From: Mycobacterium sp.
GTDB taxonomy: Bacteria > Actinomycetota > Actinomycetes > Mycobacteriales > Mycobacteriaceae
NCBI GenBank assembly: GCA_018500005.2
Contig: JAHBAP020000524.1
Location: 1-6,784, forward strand
Length of the DNA: 6,784 bases
Reading direction: 5' to 3'
Positions 1 to 6,532 of this stretch are shown piece after piece. Position numbers and translations under genes: made by a program. Positions within the stretch are counted from its first letter, which is position 1. Every line of letters begins with the position of its first letter. The notes under the pieces were generated by a model. That model did no database searches. It was not told the DNA's origin and saw nothing but the letters and a program-made list of their open reading frames with translations.

Positions 1-92
1 TGCGGGGCCCGTGTCCCCCCTGCCGGGCGCCCTTCTTTCTCCCTTTCCCGGCGGCGCCCGAGCGGAGGCCCCCCGCTGGCTCGCCCCCCGCC
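1..92. other. A-depleted, probably miscalled sequence at the window/contig edge
   Basis: Only two A bases (61 and 66) occur in the first 92, and there are several runs of five or six C. Read in the ilvG frame, the peptide lines up without gaps against the remembered M. tuberculosis IlvG N-terminus: V, L, G, L, G, R, E and R fall in the right places, but most other residues differ, often as an A-to-C change (expected Thr codons read as Pro). From RHEQ at 89 onward the match becomes nearly perfect. This pattern fits poor base calling at a contig end better than real divergence. The comparison is from memory. Confidence 0.6.
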
Positions 93-1570
93 ATGAACAG
101 ACCGCGGCGTTCGCCGCCGAGGGTTGGTCCAAGGTGACCCGGGTCCCGGGCGTGGTGGCGCTGACCGCCGGCCCGGGTGTCACGAACGGGATGAGCGCGA
201 TGGCCGCCGCGAGTCAGAACCAGTCCCCGATGGTGGTGCTGGCCGGCCGGGCACCCGCACTGCGCTGGGGGATGGGTTCGCTGCAGGAGATCGACCACGT
301 TCCGTTCGTGGCTCCGCTGACCCGTTACGCCGCCACCGCGGAGTCCGCGGCAGCGGCCGGGGACCGGGTCGACGACGCCCTGCGCGCCGCGGTGGCGGCA
401 CCGTCGGGAGTCGGTTTCGTCGACTTCCCGATGGACCACGTGTTCGGCGGGGCGACCGACCGCGGCGAACCGGGTGCGTTGAGCGAACTGCCGAGGCAAC
501 CCCACGCCGACGGGGCCGCGCTGGACCGCGCGGTTGCGCTGCTGTCCAAGGCCCAGCGACCGGTGATCATGGCCGGCACCAACGTGTGGTGGGCACATGC
601 CGAAGGCGAATTGCTGCATTTGGCCGAGAAACTGCGAATTCCGGTGCTGGCCAACGGAATGGCGCGTGGCATCGTCGGCGCCGACCGGGATCTCGCCTTC
701 TCCCGGGCTCGCTCGGCCGCACTGGCGCAGGCCGACGTGGCAGTGGTGGTGGGCGTGCCGATGGACTTCCGCCTCGGGTTCGGGGCGGTGTTCGGCCCGC
801 AGACCGAACTGATCGTGGCCGACCGTCGCGAACCCGACCGCGAACACCCCCGGGCGGTTACCGCCGGTCTGTACGGGGACCTGGCCGCCACACTTTCAGC
901 CCTGGCCGCGGCGACTCCCACCGAACACGAGACCTGGATCGGCGGCCTGCGGACCCTTGAGACCGAAGCCCGCGCCGGAGAAGCGGCCGAGTTGGCCGAC
1001 GACCGAATCCCGTTGCACCCGATGCGGGTCTATGCCGAACTCATGCCACTGCTGGACCGCGACGCCATCATCGTCATCGACGCCGGGGATTTCGGGTCCT
1101 ACGCGGGACGGGTGATCGACAGCTATGTGCCGGGTGCCTGGCTGGACAGCGGACCGTTCGGGTGCCTGGGGTCCGGGCCGGGCTACGCACTGGCCGCCAA
1201 GCTGGCCCGGCCGGACCGGCAGGTGGTCTTGTTGCAGGGTGACGGCGCATTCGGGTTCTCCGGAATGGAATGGGACACGCTGGTCCGGCACGGCGTGCAC
1301 GTCGTCTCGGTGGTCGGCAACAACGGCATCTGGGCGTTGGAGAAACACCCGATGGAGATGTTGTACGGCTACTCGGTGGTCGCCGATCTGCGGCCGGGCA
1401 CCCGCTACGACGAGGTGGTGCGGGCGCTGGGCGGCCACGGCGAATTGGTCAGCAGCCCCGGCGAACTGCGGCCCGCCTTGCGGCGCGCGTTCGAAGGCGG
1501 CCTGCCGGCCGTGGTGAACACGCTGACCGACCCGACGGTGGCCTACCCCCGCAGATCCAATCTGGCCTGA
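2..1570 (+). CDS. ilvG: Acetolactate synthase-like ThDP enzyme IlvG (5' partial)
   Basis: Thiamine-diphosphate enzyme of the acetohydroxyacid synthase large-subunit family. The family condenses pyruvate with pyruvate or 2-oxobutyrate at the start of branched-chain amino-acid synthesis; Rv1820/IlvG is an accessory paralogue and its exact substrate is less certain than for IlvB. Seen: RHEQ with the cofactor-activating Glu at 95-97; AGPGVTNG shortly after; the ThDP/Mg motif as GDG (Asp codon 1241-1243) followed about 25 residues later by NN (1319-1324). The C-terminus ends YPRRSNLA, as in remembered M. tuberculosis IlvG (547 aa). About 25-30 N-terminal residues are missing or unreadable. The GTG at 11 is not a real start: it sits where an internal Val is expected and the frame is open to the window edge. 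The first ~92 bases look corrupted, so residues before RHEQ should not be trusted. secA2 follows after 23 bases. Confidence 0.9.
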   Translation, partial: AGPVSPLPGALLSPFPGGARAEAPRWLAPRHEQTAAFAAEGWSKVTRVPGVVALTAGPGVTNGMSAMAAASQNQSPMVVLAGRAPALRWGMGSLQEIDHVPFVAPLTRYAATAESAAAAGDRVDDALRAAVAAPSGVGFVDFPMDHVFGGATDRGEPGALSELPRQPHADGAALDRAVALLSKAQRPVIMAGTNVWWAHAEGELLHLAEKLRIPVLANGMARGIVGADRDLAFSRARSAALAQADVAVVVGVPMDFRLGFGAVFGPQTELIVADRREPDREHPRAVTAGLYGDLAATLSALAAATPTEHETWIGGLRTLETEARAGEAAELADDRIPLHPMRVYAELMPLLDRDAIIVIDAGDFGSYAGRVIDSYVPGAWLDSGPFGCLGSGPGYALAAKLARPDRQVVLLQGDGAFGFSGMEWDTLVRHGVHVVSVVGNNGIWALEKHPMEMLYGYSVVADLRPGTRYDEVVRALGGHGELVSSPGELRPALRRAFEGGLPAVVNTLTDPTVAYPRRSNLA

Positions 1571-1581
1571 GGTCCGGACGG

Positions 1582-1594
1582 TACCGTTGGCCTG
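1582..1594 (+). promoter_or_regulatory. Putative -10 element for a leaderless secA2 transcript
   Basis: TACCGT at 1582-1587 fits the mycobacterial SigA -10 consensus TAnnnT. Its last base is exactly 7 bases before the G of the secA2 GTG at 1594, the spacing at which transcription would start on the start codon. No Shine-Dalgarno sequence lies in the 23-base gap after ilvG, which also suits leaderless initiation. No clear -35 is visible, as is common in mycobacteria. Remembered M. tuberculosis SecA2 annotation reads YRW plus one residue just before the equivalent Val, which at DNA level would keep the same TAnCGn element. Inference only. Confidence 0.4.
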
Positions 1595-4002
1595 TGGCGA
1601 GAAGTTCATCGAAGACTCCTAAGACCCCTAAAACTCCCAAGACCGACTCCGGCCAGGGCCGGATAAGCCGGGGGTTCTGGCGGTTGCTCGGGGCCTCCAC
1701 CGAGAAGGTCAAGGCCCAGACCATGGCCGAGGTGGAGGCCTCGGCGCAGTTCGACGAGAAGGCCCGCGGGCTCGATGACGAGCAGCTCGCCAAGGCGGCA
1801 CAGCTCCTCGAATTGCAGGAACTCGCCGATTCCCCGGATGTCCCGCAGTTCCTGGCCATCGCCCGGGAGGCCGCCGAGCGGACGACGGCCCTCCGTCCGT
1901 TTGATGTGCAGTTGCTCGGGGCGCTGCGAATGATGGCCGGCGATGTCGTCGAAATGGCCACCGGCGAAGGCAAGACCCTCTCCGGCGCCATCGCAGCGGC
2001 CGGGTACGCGCTGGCCGGCCGGCGTGTCCACGTGGTCACCATCAACGACTACCTGGCCCGCCGCGACGCCGAGTGGATGGGCCCGCTGATCGAGGCGTTC
2101 GGCCTGACCGTCGGTTGGATCACCGAGGACTCCACCCGCGACGAGCGGCGCGCGGCCTACCGGTGCAACGTCACCTACGCCTCGGTCAACGAGATCGGCT
2201 TCGATGTGTTGCGTGATCAGTTGGTCACCGATGTCGAGGATCTGGTCTCACCCAACCCCGACGTCGCCCTGATCGACGAGGCCGATTCGGTTCTGGTCGA
2301 CGAGGCACTCGTGCCACTGGTACTGGCCGGCACCACGCACCGCGAGACACCCAAGGTCCAAATCGTCCGTCTGGTAGGCGAATTGACCGCAGGCGTCGAT
2401 TACGACACCGACTCCGACAGCCGCAACGTCCACCTCACCGAGGCCGGTGCACAGAAAGTGGAGCGGGCACTCGGCGGTATCGATCTGTACTCCGAGGAGC
2501 ATGTCGGTACCACGCTGACCGAGGTCAATGTCGCCCTGCACGCCCACGTGCTTCTGCAACGCGATGTGCACTACATCGTCCGCGACGGCGCAGTGCAACT
2601 GATCAACGCCTCCCGCGGCCGCATCGCCGCCCTGCAGCGCTGGCCGGACGGACTCCAGGCGGCCGTCGAGGTCAAGGAGGGGATCGAAACCACTGAGACC
2701 GGCGAAGTGCTCGACACCATCACTGTCCAGGCTCTGGTCAATCGCTATCCGACGGTGTGCGGGATGACCGGTACCGCGCTGGCCGCCGGTGAGCAGCTGC
2801 GCCAGTTCTACAAGCTCGGTGTGTCGCCGATCCCGCCCAACACTCCCACCGTCCGGGAGGACGAGCCGGATCGGGTCTACATCACCGCGGGAGCCAAGAA
2901 TGACGCCGTCGTCGACCACATCATCGAGGTGCACGCCACCGGCCAGCCGATCCTGGTCGGCACCCAGGACGTCGCCGAATCAGAAGAGCTGCACGAGCGG
3001 CTGCTGCGCCGCGGCGTTCCGGCGGTGGTCCTCAACGCCAAGAACGACGAGGAGGAGGCCCGGGTCATCGCCGAGGCCGGAAAGCTCGGCGCGGTGACGG
3101 TGTCCACCCAGATGGCCGGCCGCGGCACCGACATCCGGCTGGGCGGGTCCGACGCCGACGACGACTCCCCGAAGAAGCGCGCGGTCGCCGATCTCGGCGG
3201 CCTGCACGTGATCGGCACCGGCCGGCACAACACCCAGCGGCTGGACAACCAGTTGCGGGGCCGCTCCGGCCGGCAGGGCGACCCCGGCTCGACGGTGTTC
3301 TTCTCGAGCTGGGAGGACGACGTGGTCTCCGCCAACCTGGAGAACCCGAAACTGCCGACCGAATGCGACGAGGCGGGTCGGGTCACCAACCCGAAAGCCA
3401 ACCAGTTGCTCGACCACGCCCAGCGGATCGCCGAGGGCCGACTGCTTGACGTGCATGCCAACACCTGGCGCTACAACCAACTCATCGCCCAGCAGCGGGC
3501 GATCATCGTCGAGCGGCGCAACACCCTGCTGAGCACGGCGACCGCGAGCGAGGAACTGCGGGAGCTTTCCCCGGACCGGTACGCCGAACTGGCCGAGGCG
3601 CTCGGCGACAACTCCGACAACTCCGACAACTCCGGGGACTCCGGGAACGACCTCGAACGGATCTGCCGCAACATCATGCTCTACCACCTGGATCGTGGCT
3701 GGGCTGACCATCTGGCCTACCTCTCCGACATCCGGGAGAGCATCCATCTGCGCGCGCTGGGCCGGCAGAATCCGCTCGACGAGTTCCACCGGTTGGCCGT
3801 CGACGCGTTCACCCACCTTGCCGCCGACGCCATAGAGGCTTCTCAGCAGACCTTCGAAACCGCCAATGTGCTGGAGGACGAACCGGGTCTGGACCTGTCC
3901 AAGCTGGCCCGCCCGACATCGACCTGGACCTATATGGTCCACGACAACCCGATGCAGGACGACACCCTGTCGGCGCTGAGCCTGCCGGGGGTGTTCCGTT
4001 GA
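1594..4002 (+). CDS. secA2: Accessory preprotein translocase ATPase SecA2
   Basis: Cytosolic/membrane-peripheral ATPase that drives export of a small set of proteins through SecYEG alongside the essential SecA1; in pathogenic mycobacteria it matters for growth in macrophages. Predicted 802 aa (M. tuberculosis SecA2 is about 808), shorter than SecA1 and without a C-terminal zinc-binding tail. Seen: FWRLLGAST near the N-terminus; Walker A ATGEGKT with Lys127; Walker B DEAD at 228-231; motif V GRGTDI at 509-514; motif [13 protein letters not shown] at 553-563; conserved [13 protein letters not shown] near the C-terminus; final residues LSLPGVFR as in the M. tuberculosis protein. GTG 1594 was chosen because it aligns with the likely real start of the orthologue; the frame stays open upstream inside ilvG, but that is overlap. 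Oddities: [11 protein letters not shown] at residues 7-17 and a DNSDNSDNS insertion at 672-680. Its 3' end forms the first copy of a 32-bp tandem repeat. Confidence 0.95.
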   Translation: MARSSSKTPKTPKTPKTDSGQGRISRGFWRLLGASTEKVKAQTMAEVEASAQFDEKARGLDDEQLAKAAQLLELQELADSPDVPQFLAIAREAAERTTALRPFDVQLLGALRMMAGDVVEMATGEGKTLSGAIAAAGYALAGRRVHVVTINDYLARRDAEWMGPLIEAFGLTVGWITEDSTRDERRAAYRCNVTYASVNEIGFDVLRDQLVTDVEDLVSPNPDVALIDEADSVLVDEALVPLVLAGTTHRETPKVQIVRLVGELTAGVDYDTDSDSRNVHLTEAGAQKVERALGGIDLYSEEHVGTTLTEVNVALHAHVLLQRDVHYIVRDGAVQLINASRGRIAALQRWPDGLQAAVEVKEGIETTETGEVLDTITVQALVNRYPTVCGMTGTALAAGEQLRQFYKLGVSPIPPNTPTVREDEPDRVYITAGAKNDAVVDHIIEVHATGQPILVGTQDVAESEELHERLLRRGVPAVVLNAKNDEEEARVIAEAGKLGAVTVSTQMAGRGTDIRLGGSDADDDSPKKRAVADLGGLHVIGTGRHNTQRLDNQLRGRSGRQGDPGSTVFFSSWEDDVVSANLENPKLPTECDEAGRVTNPKANQLLDHAQRIAEGRLLDVHANTWRYNQLIAQQRAIIVERRNTLLSTATASEELRELSPDRYAELAEALGDNSDNSDNSGDSGNDLERICRNIMLYHLDRGWADHLAYLSDIRESIHLRALGRQNPLDEFHRLAVDAFTHLAADAIEASQQTFETANVLEDEPGLDLSKLARPTSTWTYMVHDNPMQDDTLSALSLPGVFR
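1612..1644 (+). repeat. KTP tandem repeat at the SecA2 N-terminus
   Basis: Three 9-bp units encode KTP, followed by KT. The codons vary (act/acc, cct/ccc, aag/aaa), so the repeat is kept as protein rather than as a perfect DNA repeat. It is unusually A/T-rich for this genome. It lies ahead of the conserved FWRLLGAST segment, in a part that is poorly conserved between SecA2 proteins, and probably forms a flexible basic tail. Confidence 0.8.
3607..3651 (+). repeat. DNS 9-bp microsatellite inside secA2
   Basis: Three perfect copies of GACAACTCC (3607-3633) are followed by two decayed units (ggg-gac-tcc, ggg-aac-gac), encoding [15 protein letters not shown]. Remembered M. tuberculosis SecA2 has a short non-repetitive stretch at this place, just before the conserved [18 protein letters not shown] helix. 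The tract is likely a solvent-exposed loop grown by slippage; copy changes keep the reading frame. Confidence 0.85.
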
Positions 4003-4105
4003 GCACCCCGTGCCTGCCGGGGGTGTTCCGTTGAGCACCCCGTGCCTGCCGGGGGTGTTCCGTTGAGCACCCCGTGCCTGCCGGGGGTGTTCCGCTGACC
4101 ACCCC
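3988..4105 (+). promoter_or_regulatory. Array of four RNA hairpins, one per repeat unit
   Basis: In units 1-3, GGGGTGTTC can pair with GAGCACCCC across a four-base loop CGTT (3988-4009, 4020-4041, 4052-4073), giving nine pairs including one G-U. In unit 4 (4084-4105) one pair is lost. The stem hides the SD-like G-run and part of the stop-start site. No T-run follows any stem, so these are not intrinsic terminators. They could slow ribosomes, couple translation or protect the mRNA; no function is shown. Confidence 0.5.
3999..4098 (+). other. Chain of three 11-codon minicistrons between secA2 and pgsA2
   Basis: TTG at 3999 overlaps the secA2 stop (TTGA, 3999-4002) and opens a reading of 11 codons, [11 protein letters not shown], ending at 4032-4034. 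That stop overlaps TTG 4031, which encodes the same peptide to 4064-4066. That overlaps TTG 4063, which ends at 4096-4098. The last stop overlaps a CTG (4095) in the pgsA2 frame. Each start has GGGGGTG five bases upstream. The peptide is the SecA2 tail fused to the likely ancestral PgsA2 beginning (MSTP). Translation is unproven; the reading may be only a by-product of the duplication. Confidence 0.35.
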
Positions 4106-4688
4106 GAACAGCCGGGTTCTGACGATCCCCAACATCCTCAGCGTCATCCGGCTGGTCCTGCTGCCGGTCTTCCTCTATCTGCTCTTGGCGCGGCACGCCT
4201 GGGGCTGGGCCACCGCAATCCTGATGTTCAGCGGGACCTCGGACTGGGCCGACGGCAAGATCGCCCGCCTGGTCGCCAACCAGTCCTCGCGGCTGGGGGA
4301 GTTGCTCGACCCGTTGGTGGACCGGGTGTACATGGCGGCCGTCCCCCTGGGGCTGGCGCTGGCCGGTGTGGTGCCATGGTGGTTCGTCGGTCTGCTGCTG
4401 GGCCGAGATGTCCTGCTGGCCGCCATGTTGCCGGTGGTGCGCAGACGCGGAGTGGCGGCACTTCCGGTCACCTATATCGGCAAGGCGGCGACCTTCGCGT
4501 TGATGTCGGGCTTCCCGCTAATCCTGTTGGGGCAGTGGGATTCCGGCTGGAGTCGAGTTGTCGGGGCGATCGGCTGGGGCTTCGTCATCTGGGGAGCAGG
4601 CATGTACCTGTGGTCCGCAGCCCTCTATCTAATCCAGGTCCGGATGGTGGTTGCGCGACTGCCAAAAGTGCGCGACGCCGCGACCTGA
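4074..4688 (+). CDS. pgsA2: CDP-alcohol phosphatidyltransferase PgsA2
   Basis: Integral membrane enzyme of the CDP-alcohol phosphatidyltransferase family, which joins a CDP-diacylglycerol phosphatidyl group to an alcohol. Rv1822 is annotated as a PGP synthase, but actinobacterial relatives have been linked to CDP-DAG-dependent cardiolipin synthesis, so cardiolipin synthase is a strong alternative. Seen, counting from GTG 4074: Asp57, Asp60, Asp79 and Asp83 of the signature, in DWADGKIAR...GELLDPLVDR; several hydrophobic segments (about 20-45, 90-115, 135-155, 160-190) fitting a six-helix protein; 204 aa, as usual. Nine residues separate the signature Arg from Gly, where eight is typical. The start is uncertain: GTG 4074 is the first usual start in frame (stop at 4032-4034) but has no SD and lies in the repeat; CTG 4095 has an SD-like GGGGGTG and overlaps the last minicistron stop. 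The conserved part begins at RVLTIPNILSVIRL. Confidence 0.9.
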   Translation: MPAGGVPLTTPNSRVLTIPNILSVIRLVLLPVFLYLLLARHAWGWATAILMFSGTSDWADGKIARLVANQSSRLGELLDPLVDRVYMAAVPLGLALAGVVPWWFVGLLLGRDVLLAAMLPVVRRRGVAALPVTYIGKAATFALMSGFPLILLGQWDSGWSRVVGAIGWGFVIWGAGMYLWSAALYLIQVRMVVARLPKVRDAAT

Positions 4689-4691
4689 AGC

Positions 4692-4697
4692 TACGCT
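4692..4697 (+). promoter_or_regulatory. Weak -10-like hexamer before gcvH
   Basis: TACGCT fits TAnnnT and lies 34 bases before the gcvH start, but there is no convincing -35. The pgsA2-gcvH gap is only 43 bases, so gcvH may simply be read from upstream. Low confidence. Confidence 0.2.
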
Positions 4698-4731
4698 CAG
4701 GCCGTCAAAAGACCGTGACAAGAGGAGCACC

Positions 4732-5124
4732 GTGAGCGAGATTCCCGCTGACCTGCGCTACACCGCCGAACACGAGTGGATCCGTCGTACCGGCGACGAC
4801 ACCATTCGGGTCGGGATCACCGACTTCGCGCAGTCATCGCTGGGCGATGTGGTTTACGTCCAATTGCCCGACGTCGGCGCCGCGGTCACGGCCGGCGAGT
4901 CGTTCGGCGAGGTCGAGTCCACCAAGTCGGTGTCGGATCTCTACGCGCCCCTGTCGGGGACGGTGGTCGGGGTCAACGCCGATTTGGAGGGCAGCCCCCA
5001 GCTGATCAATTCCGATCCCTACGGGGAGGGCTGGCTGGTGGAACTGCGCAGCGATTCCGCGGCACTCGAGCAGGGCTGGGCGGCTCTGCTTGATCCCGAG
5101 GCGTACCAGGCAAGCCTGAGCTGA
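4732..5124 (+). CDS. gcvH: Glycine cleavage system H protein
   Basis: Lipoyl carrier of the glycine cleavage complex: it shuttles the aminomethyl group from P protein (glycine decarboxylase) to T protein and is reoxidised by L protein, yielding CO2, NH3, methylene-THF and NADH. 130 aa, the usual length. Seen: YTAEHEWI near the N-terminus, GITDFAQSSLGDVVYVQLP, and the lipoylation site ESTKSVSD with Lys65 (codon 4924-4926); the C-terminal LINSDPYGEGWL is typical. The GTG start has a good SD, AGAGGAG, four bases upstream. Genes for P and T proteins are not next to it, as in other mycobacteria. In M. tuberculosis three genes (Rv1823-Rv1825) separate it from pgsA2; here they are absent. Confidence 0.95.
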   Translation: MSEIPADLRYTAEHEWIRRTGDDTIRVGITDFAQSSLGDVVYVQLPDVGAAVTAGESFGEVESTKSVSDLYAPLSGTVVGVNADLEGSPQLINSDPYGEGWLVELRSDSAALEQGWAALLDPEAYQASLS

Positions 5125-5253
5125 CAAATCCGGCGGGAAATTCTTGTTAGGGTGGCCTGCCAAACGGGCGATCCTGCAGTGGTCGGGACACCGGCGACCG
5201 CGCAACGGTACGGTCGAGTCAGACGGCAACGCAGTCGAAAGTAGGAGTGGCGA
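5121..5253 (+). promoter_or_regulatory. garA promoter and leader region
   Basis: The 129-base gap holds an extended -10, TGTTAGGGT (TG at 5145-5146, TAGGGT 5148-5153), giving a predicted start near 5160 and a ~94-base leader. CTGACA at 5121-5126 resembles a -35, but the 21-base spacing is too wide to be sure. A good SD, AGGAG (5243-5247), lies six bases before the garA GTG. No terminator for gcvH is visible, so read-through is possible. Confidence 0.4.
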
Positions 5254-5736
5254 GTGACGGACAAGGACTGGCAGTCGGGGACCGGCGATAGCTCGGAAGA
5301 GTTGACCGTCGAGACGACCTCGGTATTCCGTGCGGACTTCCTCAATGACCTTGACGCCCCGGCCGGCCCAGTCGGCGAGTCGGCGGTGTCGGGGGTCGAG
5401 GGTCTGCCCTCGGGTTCTGCGCTGCTGGTCGTCAAGCGTGGTCCCAACGCCGGCTCGCGGTTTCTGCTGGACCAGCCGACCACCTCGGCCGGCCGCCACC
5501 CGGACTCCGACATCTTCCTCGACGACGTCACGGTCAGTCGCCGCCATGCGGAGTTCCGCTCCGACGGCGGCGAGTTCCAGGTGGTAGACGTCGGCAGTCT
5601 CAACGGCACCTACGTCAACCGGGAACCGGTGGACTCCGCGGCGCTGTCCAACGGCGATGAGGTTCAGATCGGCAAGTTCCGACTGGTCTTCCTGACCGGA
5701 CCGCGCGGTGGCCAAGGTGGTGCCGGCAGCCAGTGA
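5254..5736 (+). CDS. garA: FHA-domain metabolic regulator GarA (OdhI homologue)
   Basis: Cytosolic phospho-switch protein. In mycobacteria, unphosphorylated GarA binds and inhibits 2-oxoglutarate decarboxylase/dehydrogenase (KGD) and NAD-glutamate dehydrogenase and activates glutamate synthase. Phosphorylation of the N-terminal ETTS motif by PknG or PknB makes its own FHA domain bind the tail and switch off. Seen: [11 protein letters not shown] with Thr21 and Thr22, the same numbering as M. tuberculosis GarA; FHA domain about residues 55-150 with GRH (Arg81), SRRH (Ser95) and NGTYVN (Asn117), the phosphothreonine-binding positions. 160 aa against about 162. The C-terminal tail is Gly-rich and not conserved. 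GTG 5254 fits the SD; a GTG at 5247 is out of frame. The stop overlaps the next start (GTGA), so both proteins are probably made from one message. Confidence 0.96.
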   Translation: MTDKDWQSGTGDSSEELTVETTSVFRADFLNDLDAPAGPVGESAVSGVEGLPSGSALLVVKRGPNAGSRFLLDQPTTSAGRHPDSDIFLDDVTVSRRHAEFRSDGGEFQVVDVGSLNGTYVNREPVDSAALSNGDEVQIGKFRLVFLTGPRGGQGGAGSQ

Positions 5737-6458
5737 CCGCGCCTGAAAGTCCCGCACCAGCCGGAATGTCGATCGGCGCGGTGCTGGACCTGTTGCGGCC
5801 CGACTTTCCGGATGTGACCATCTCCAAGATCCGGTTCCTCGAGTCCGAGGGCCTGGTGACCCCGGAGCGCAGCCCGTCCGGTTACCGGCGATTCACCGCT
5901 TACGACTGCGCCCGGCTGCGGTTCATCCTGACCGCGCAGCGCGACAAGTATCTGCCGCTGAAGGTCATCAAGTCCCAGCTGGACGCTCAGCCCGACGGTG
6001 AACTCCCGGTCTCCCCGTACCCGACGCCCAGGTTGGTCACGGTCAGCGACGACCGGGTGCCGGACAACGGGACGGGCACGCCCAAGCCGGTGCGACTCAG
6101 CCGCGAGGATCTGCTGGCCCGCTCTGATGTCCCGTCGGCGCTGATCACCGCCCTGTGTCGGGCCGGCATCATCACAACTGGCCCCGGCGGCTTCTTCGAT
6201 GAGCACGCGGTGACCATTGCGCAGTGCGCGGCCGCGCTGGCCGAATACGGGGTGGAGCCGCGGCACCTGCGGGCGTTCCGTTCGGCGGCGGACCGGCAGT
6301 CCGATCTGATCGCCCAGATCGCTGGGCCGGTGAGCAAGTCGGACCGCACGGGGGCCCGTGACCGGGCCGACGATCTGGCCCGCGAGGTCGCAGCACTGGC
6401 CATCACGCTGCACACCTCGCTGATCAAGTCCGCGGTTCGAGACGTGCTCGACCGCTGA
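5733..6458 (+). CDS. ftsR: MerR-family transcriptional regulator (Rv1828/FtsR type)
   Basis: DNA-binding regulator with an N-terminal winged helix-turn-helix. Rv1828 of M. tuberculosis is the orthologue by sequence and order; the C. glutamicum counterpart next to odhI is FtsR, an activator of ftsZ. A role in division-gene control is inferred from that. Seen: [30 protein letters not shown] as recognition region (residues 13-42), wing SGYRRF (49-54), a variable linker at about 85-120, and a conserved C-terminal domain with [14 protein letters not shown] and [18 protein letters not shown]. No metal-binding Cys pattern of classical MerR is present. 241 aa (Rv1828 is about 247). The GTG start overlaps the garA stop by four bases; Met12 (ATG) is a less likely alternative. 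It lies just upstream of the DUF151 nuclease gene. Confidence 0.92.
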   Translation: MTAPESPAPAGMSIGAVLDLLRPDFPDVTISKIRFLESEGLVTPERSPSGYRRFTAYDCARLRFILTAQRDKYLPLKVIKSQLDAQPDGELPVSPYPTPRLVTVSDDRVPDNGTGTPKPVRLSREDLLARSDVPSALITALCRAGIITTGPGGFFDEHAVTIAQCAAALAEYGVEPRHLRAFRSAADRQSDLIAQIAGPVSKSDRTGARDRADDLAREVAALAITLHTSLIKSAVRDVLDR

Positions 6459-6495
6459 GGACGCGGACGGGCAGTCCCGCGGAGATGTCGGTAAA

Positions 6496-6514
6496 TCAGG
6501 ACTAGACTTCCTGA
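6496..6514. promoter_or_regulatory. Dyad TCAGGA-N7-TCCTGA over a -10-like element
   Basis: Perfect 6-bp inverted repeat, arms 6496-6501 and 6509-6514. Its spacer contains TAGACT (6503-6508), which fits a mycobacterial -10 (TAnnnT), predicting a start near 6515 and a ~52-base leader for the downstream nuclease gene. A dimeric regulator bound here would cover the -10. The MerR protein encoded just upstream is the obvious candidate, but this is a guess. No good -35 is seen. Confidence 0.4.
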
Positions 6515-6532
6515 GTGTCTGTAGGGGACGCG

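Larger units (their letters stand above)
3981..4108 (+). repeat. Four 32-bp tandem repeats across the secA2-pgsA2 junction
   Basis: Units start at 3981, 4013, 4045 and 4077. The first three are identical; the fourth has decayed (CTGACC for TTGAGC, and GAA for the closing GTG). The first unit includes the last seven codons of secA2 and its stop; the last merges into pgsA2. A 32-bp period is not a multiple of 3, so each unit is read in a new frame. Each unit carries a G-run resembling an SD (GGGGGTG), a stop-start overlap five bases later, and an inverted repeat. There are no spacers between units. It looks like duplication of an ancestral overlapping secA2/pgsA2 junction. Confidence 0.97.

Noticed and set aside
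11..13. GTG as the true ilvG start
   Set aside because: It aligns with an internal Val of the orthologue, and the frame is open to the window edge.
1270..1593. N-terminal extension of SecA2 reaching into ilvG
   Set aside because: The reading is a frame-shifted, Arg/Gly-rich shadow of ilvG; homology to SecA2 begins after GTG 1594.
2980..4038. Long minus-strand reading frame (about 350 codons) opposite secA2
   Set aside because: High-GC shadow of secA2; its start lies in the repeat and the protein has no recognisable domain, whereas the + strand encodes a clear SecA2.
3988..4105. Rho-independent terminators between secA2 and pgsA2
   Set aside because: Hairpins lack a following T-tract and overlap start and stop sites of co-directional genes.
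3981..4108. CRISPR array, given the ~32-bp repeats
   Set aside because: Units abut directly with no unique spacers, there are no cas genes, and the repeats overlap the secA2 and pgsA2 ends.
3809..4196. Minus-strand ORFs with repeated GTPPAG/TEHPRQAR peptides
   Set aside because: They are antisense readings of the 32-bp repeats, appear in several frames, and have no start context.
4689..4731. Glycine riboswitch before gcvH
   Set aside because: The gap is 43 bases, too short for a glycine aptamer, and no such fold is seen.
4715..4735. Six-codon ORF (MTRGAP) ending on the gcvH start
   Set aside because: Very short, no SD of its own, and it runs through the gcvH SD; likely chance.
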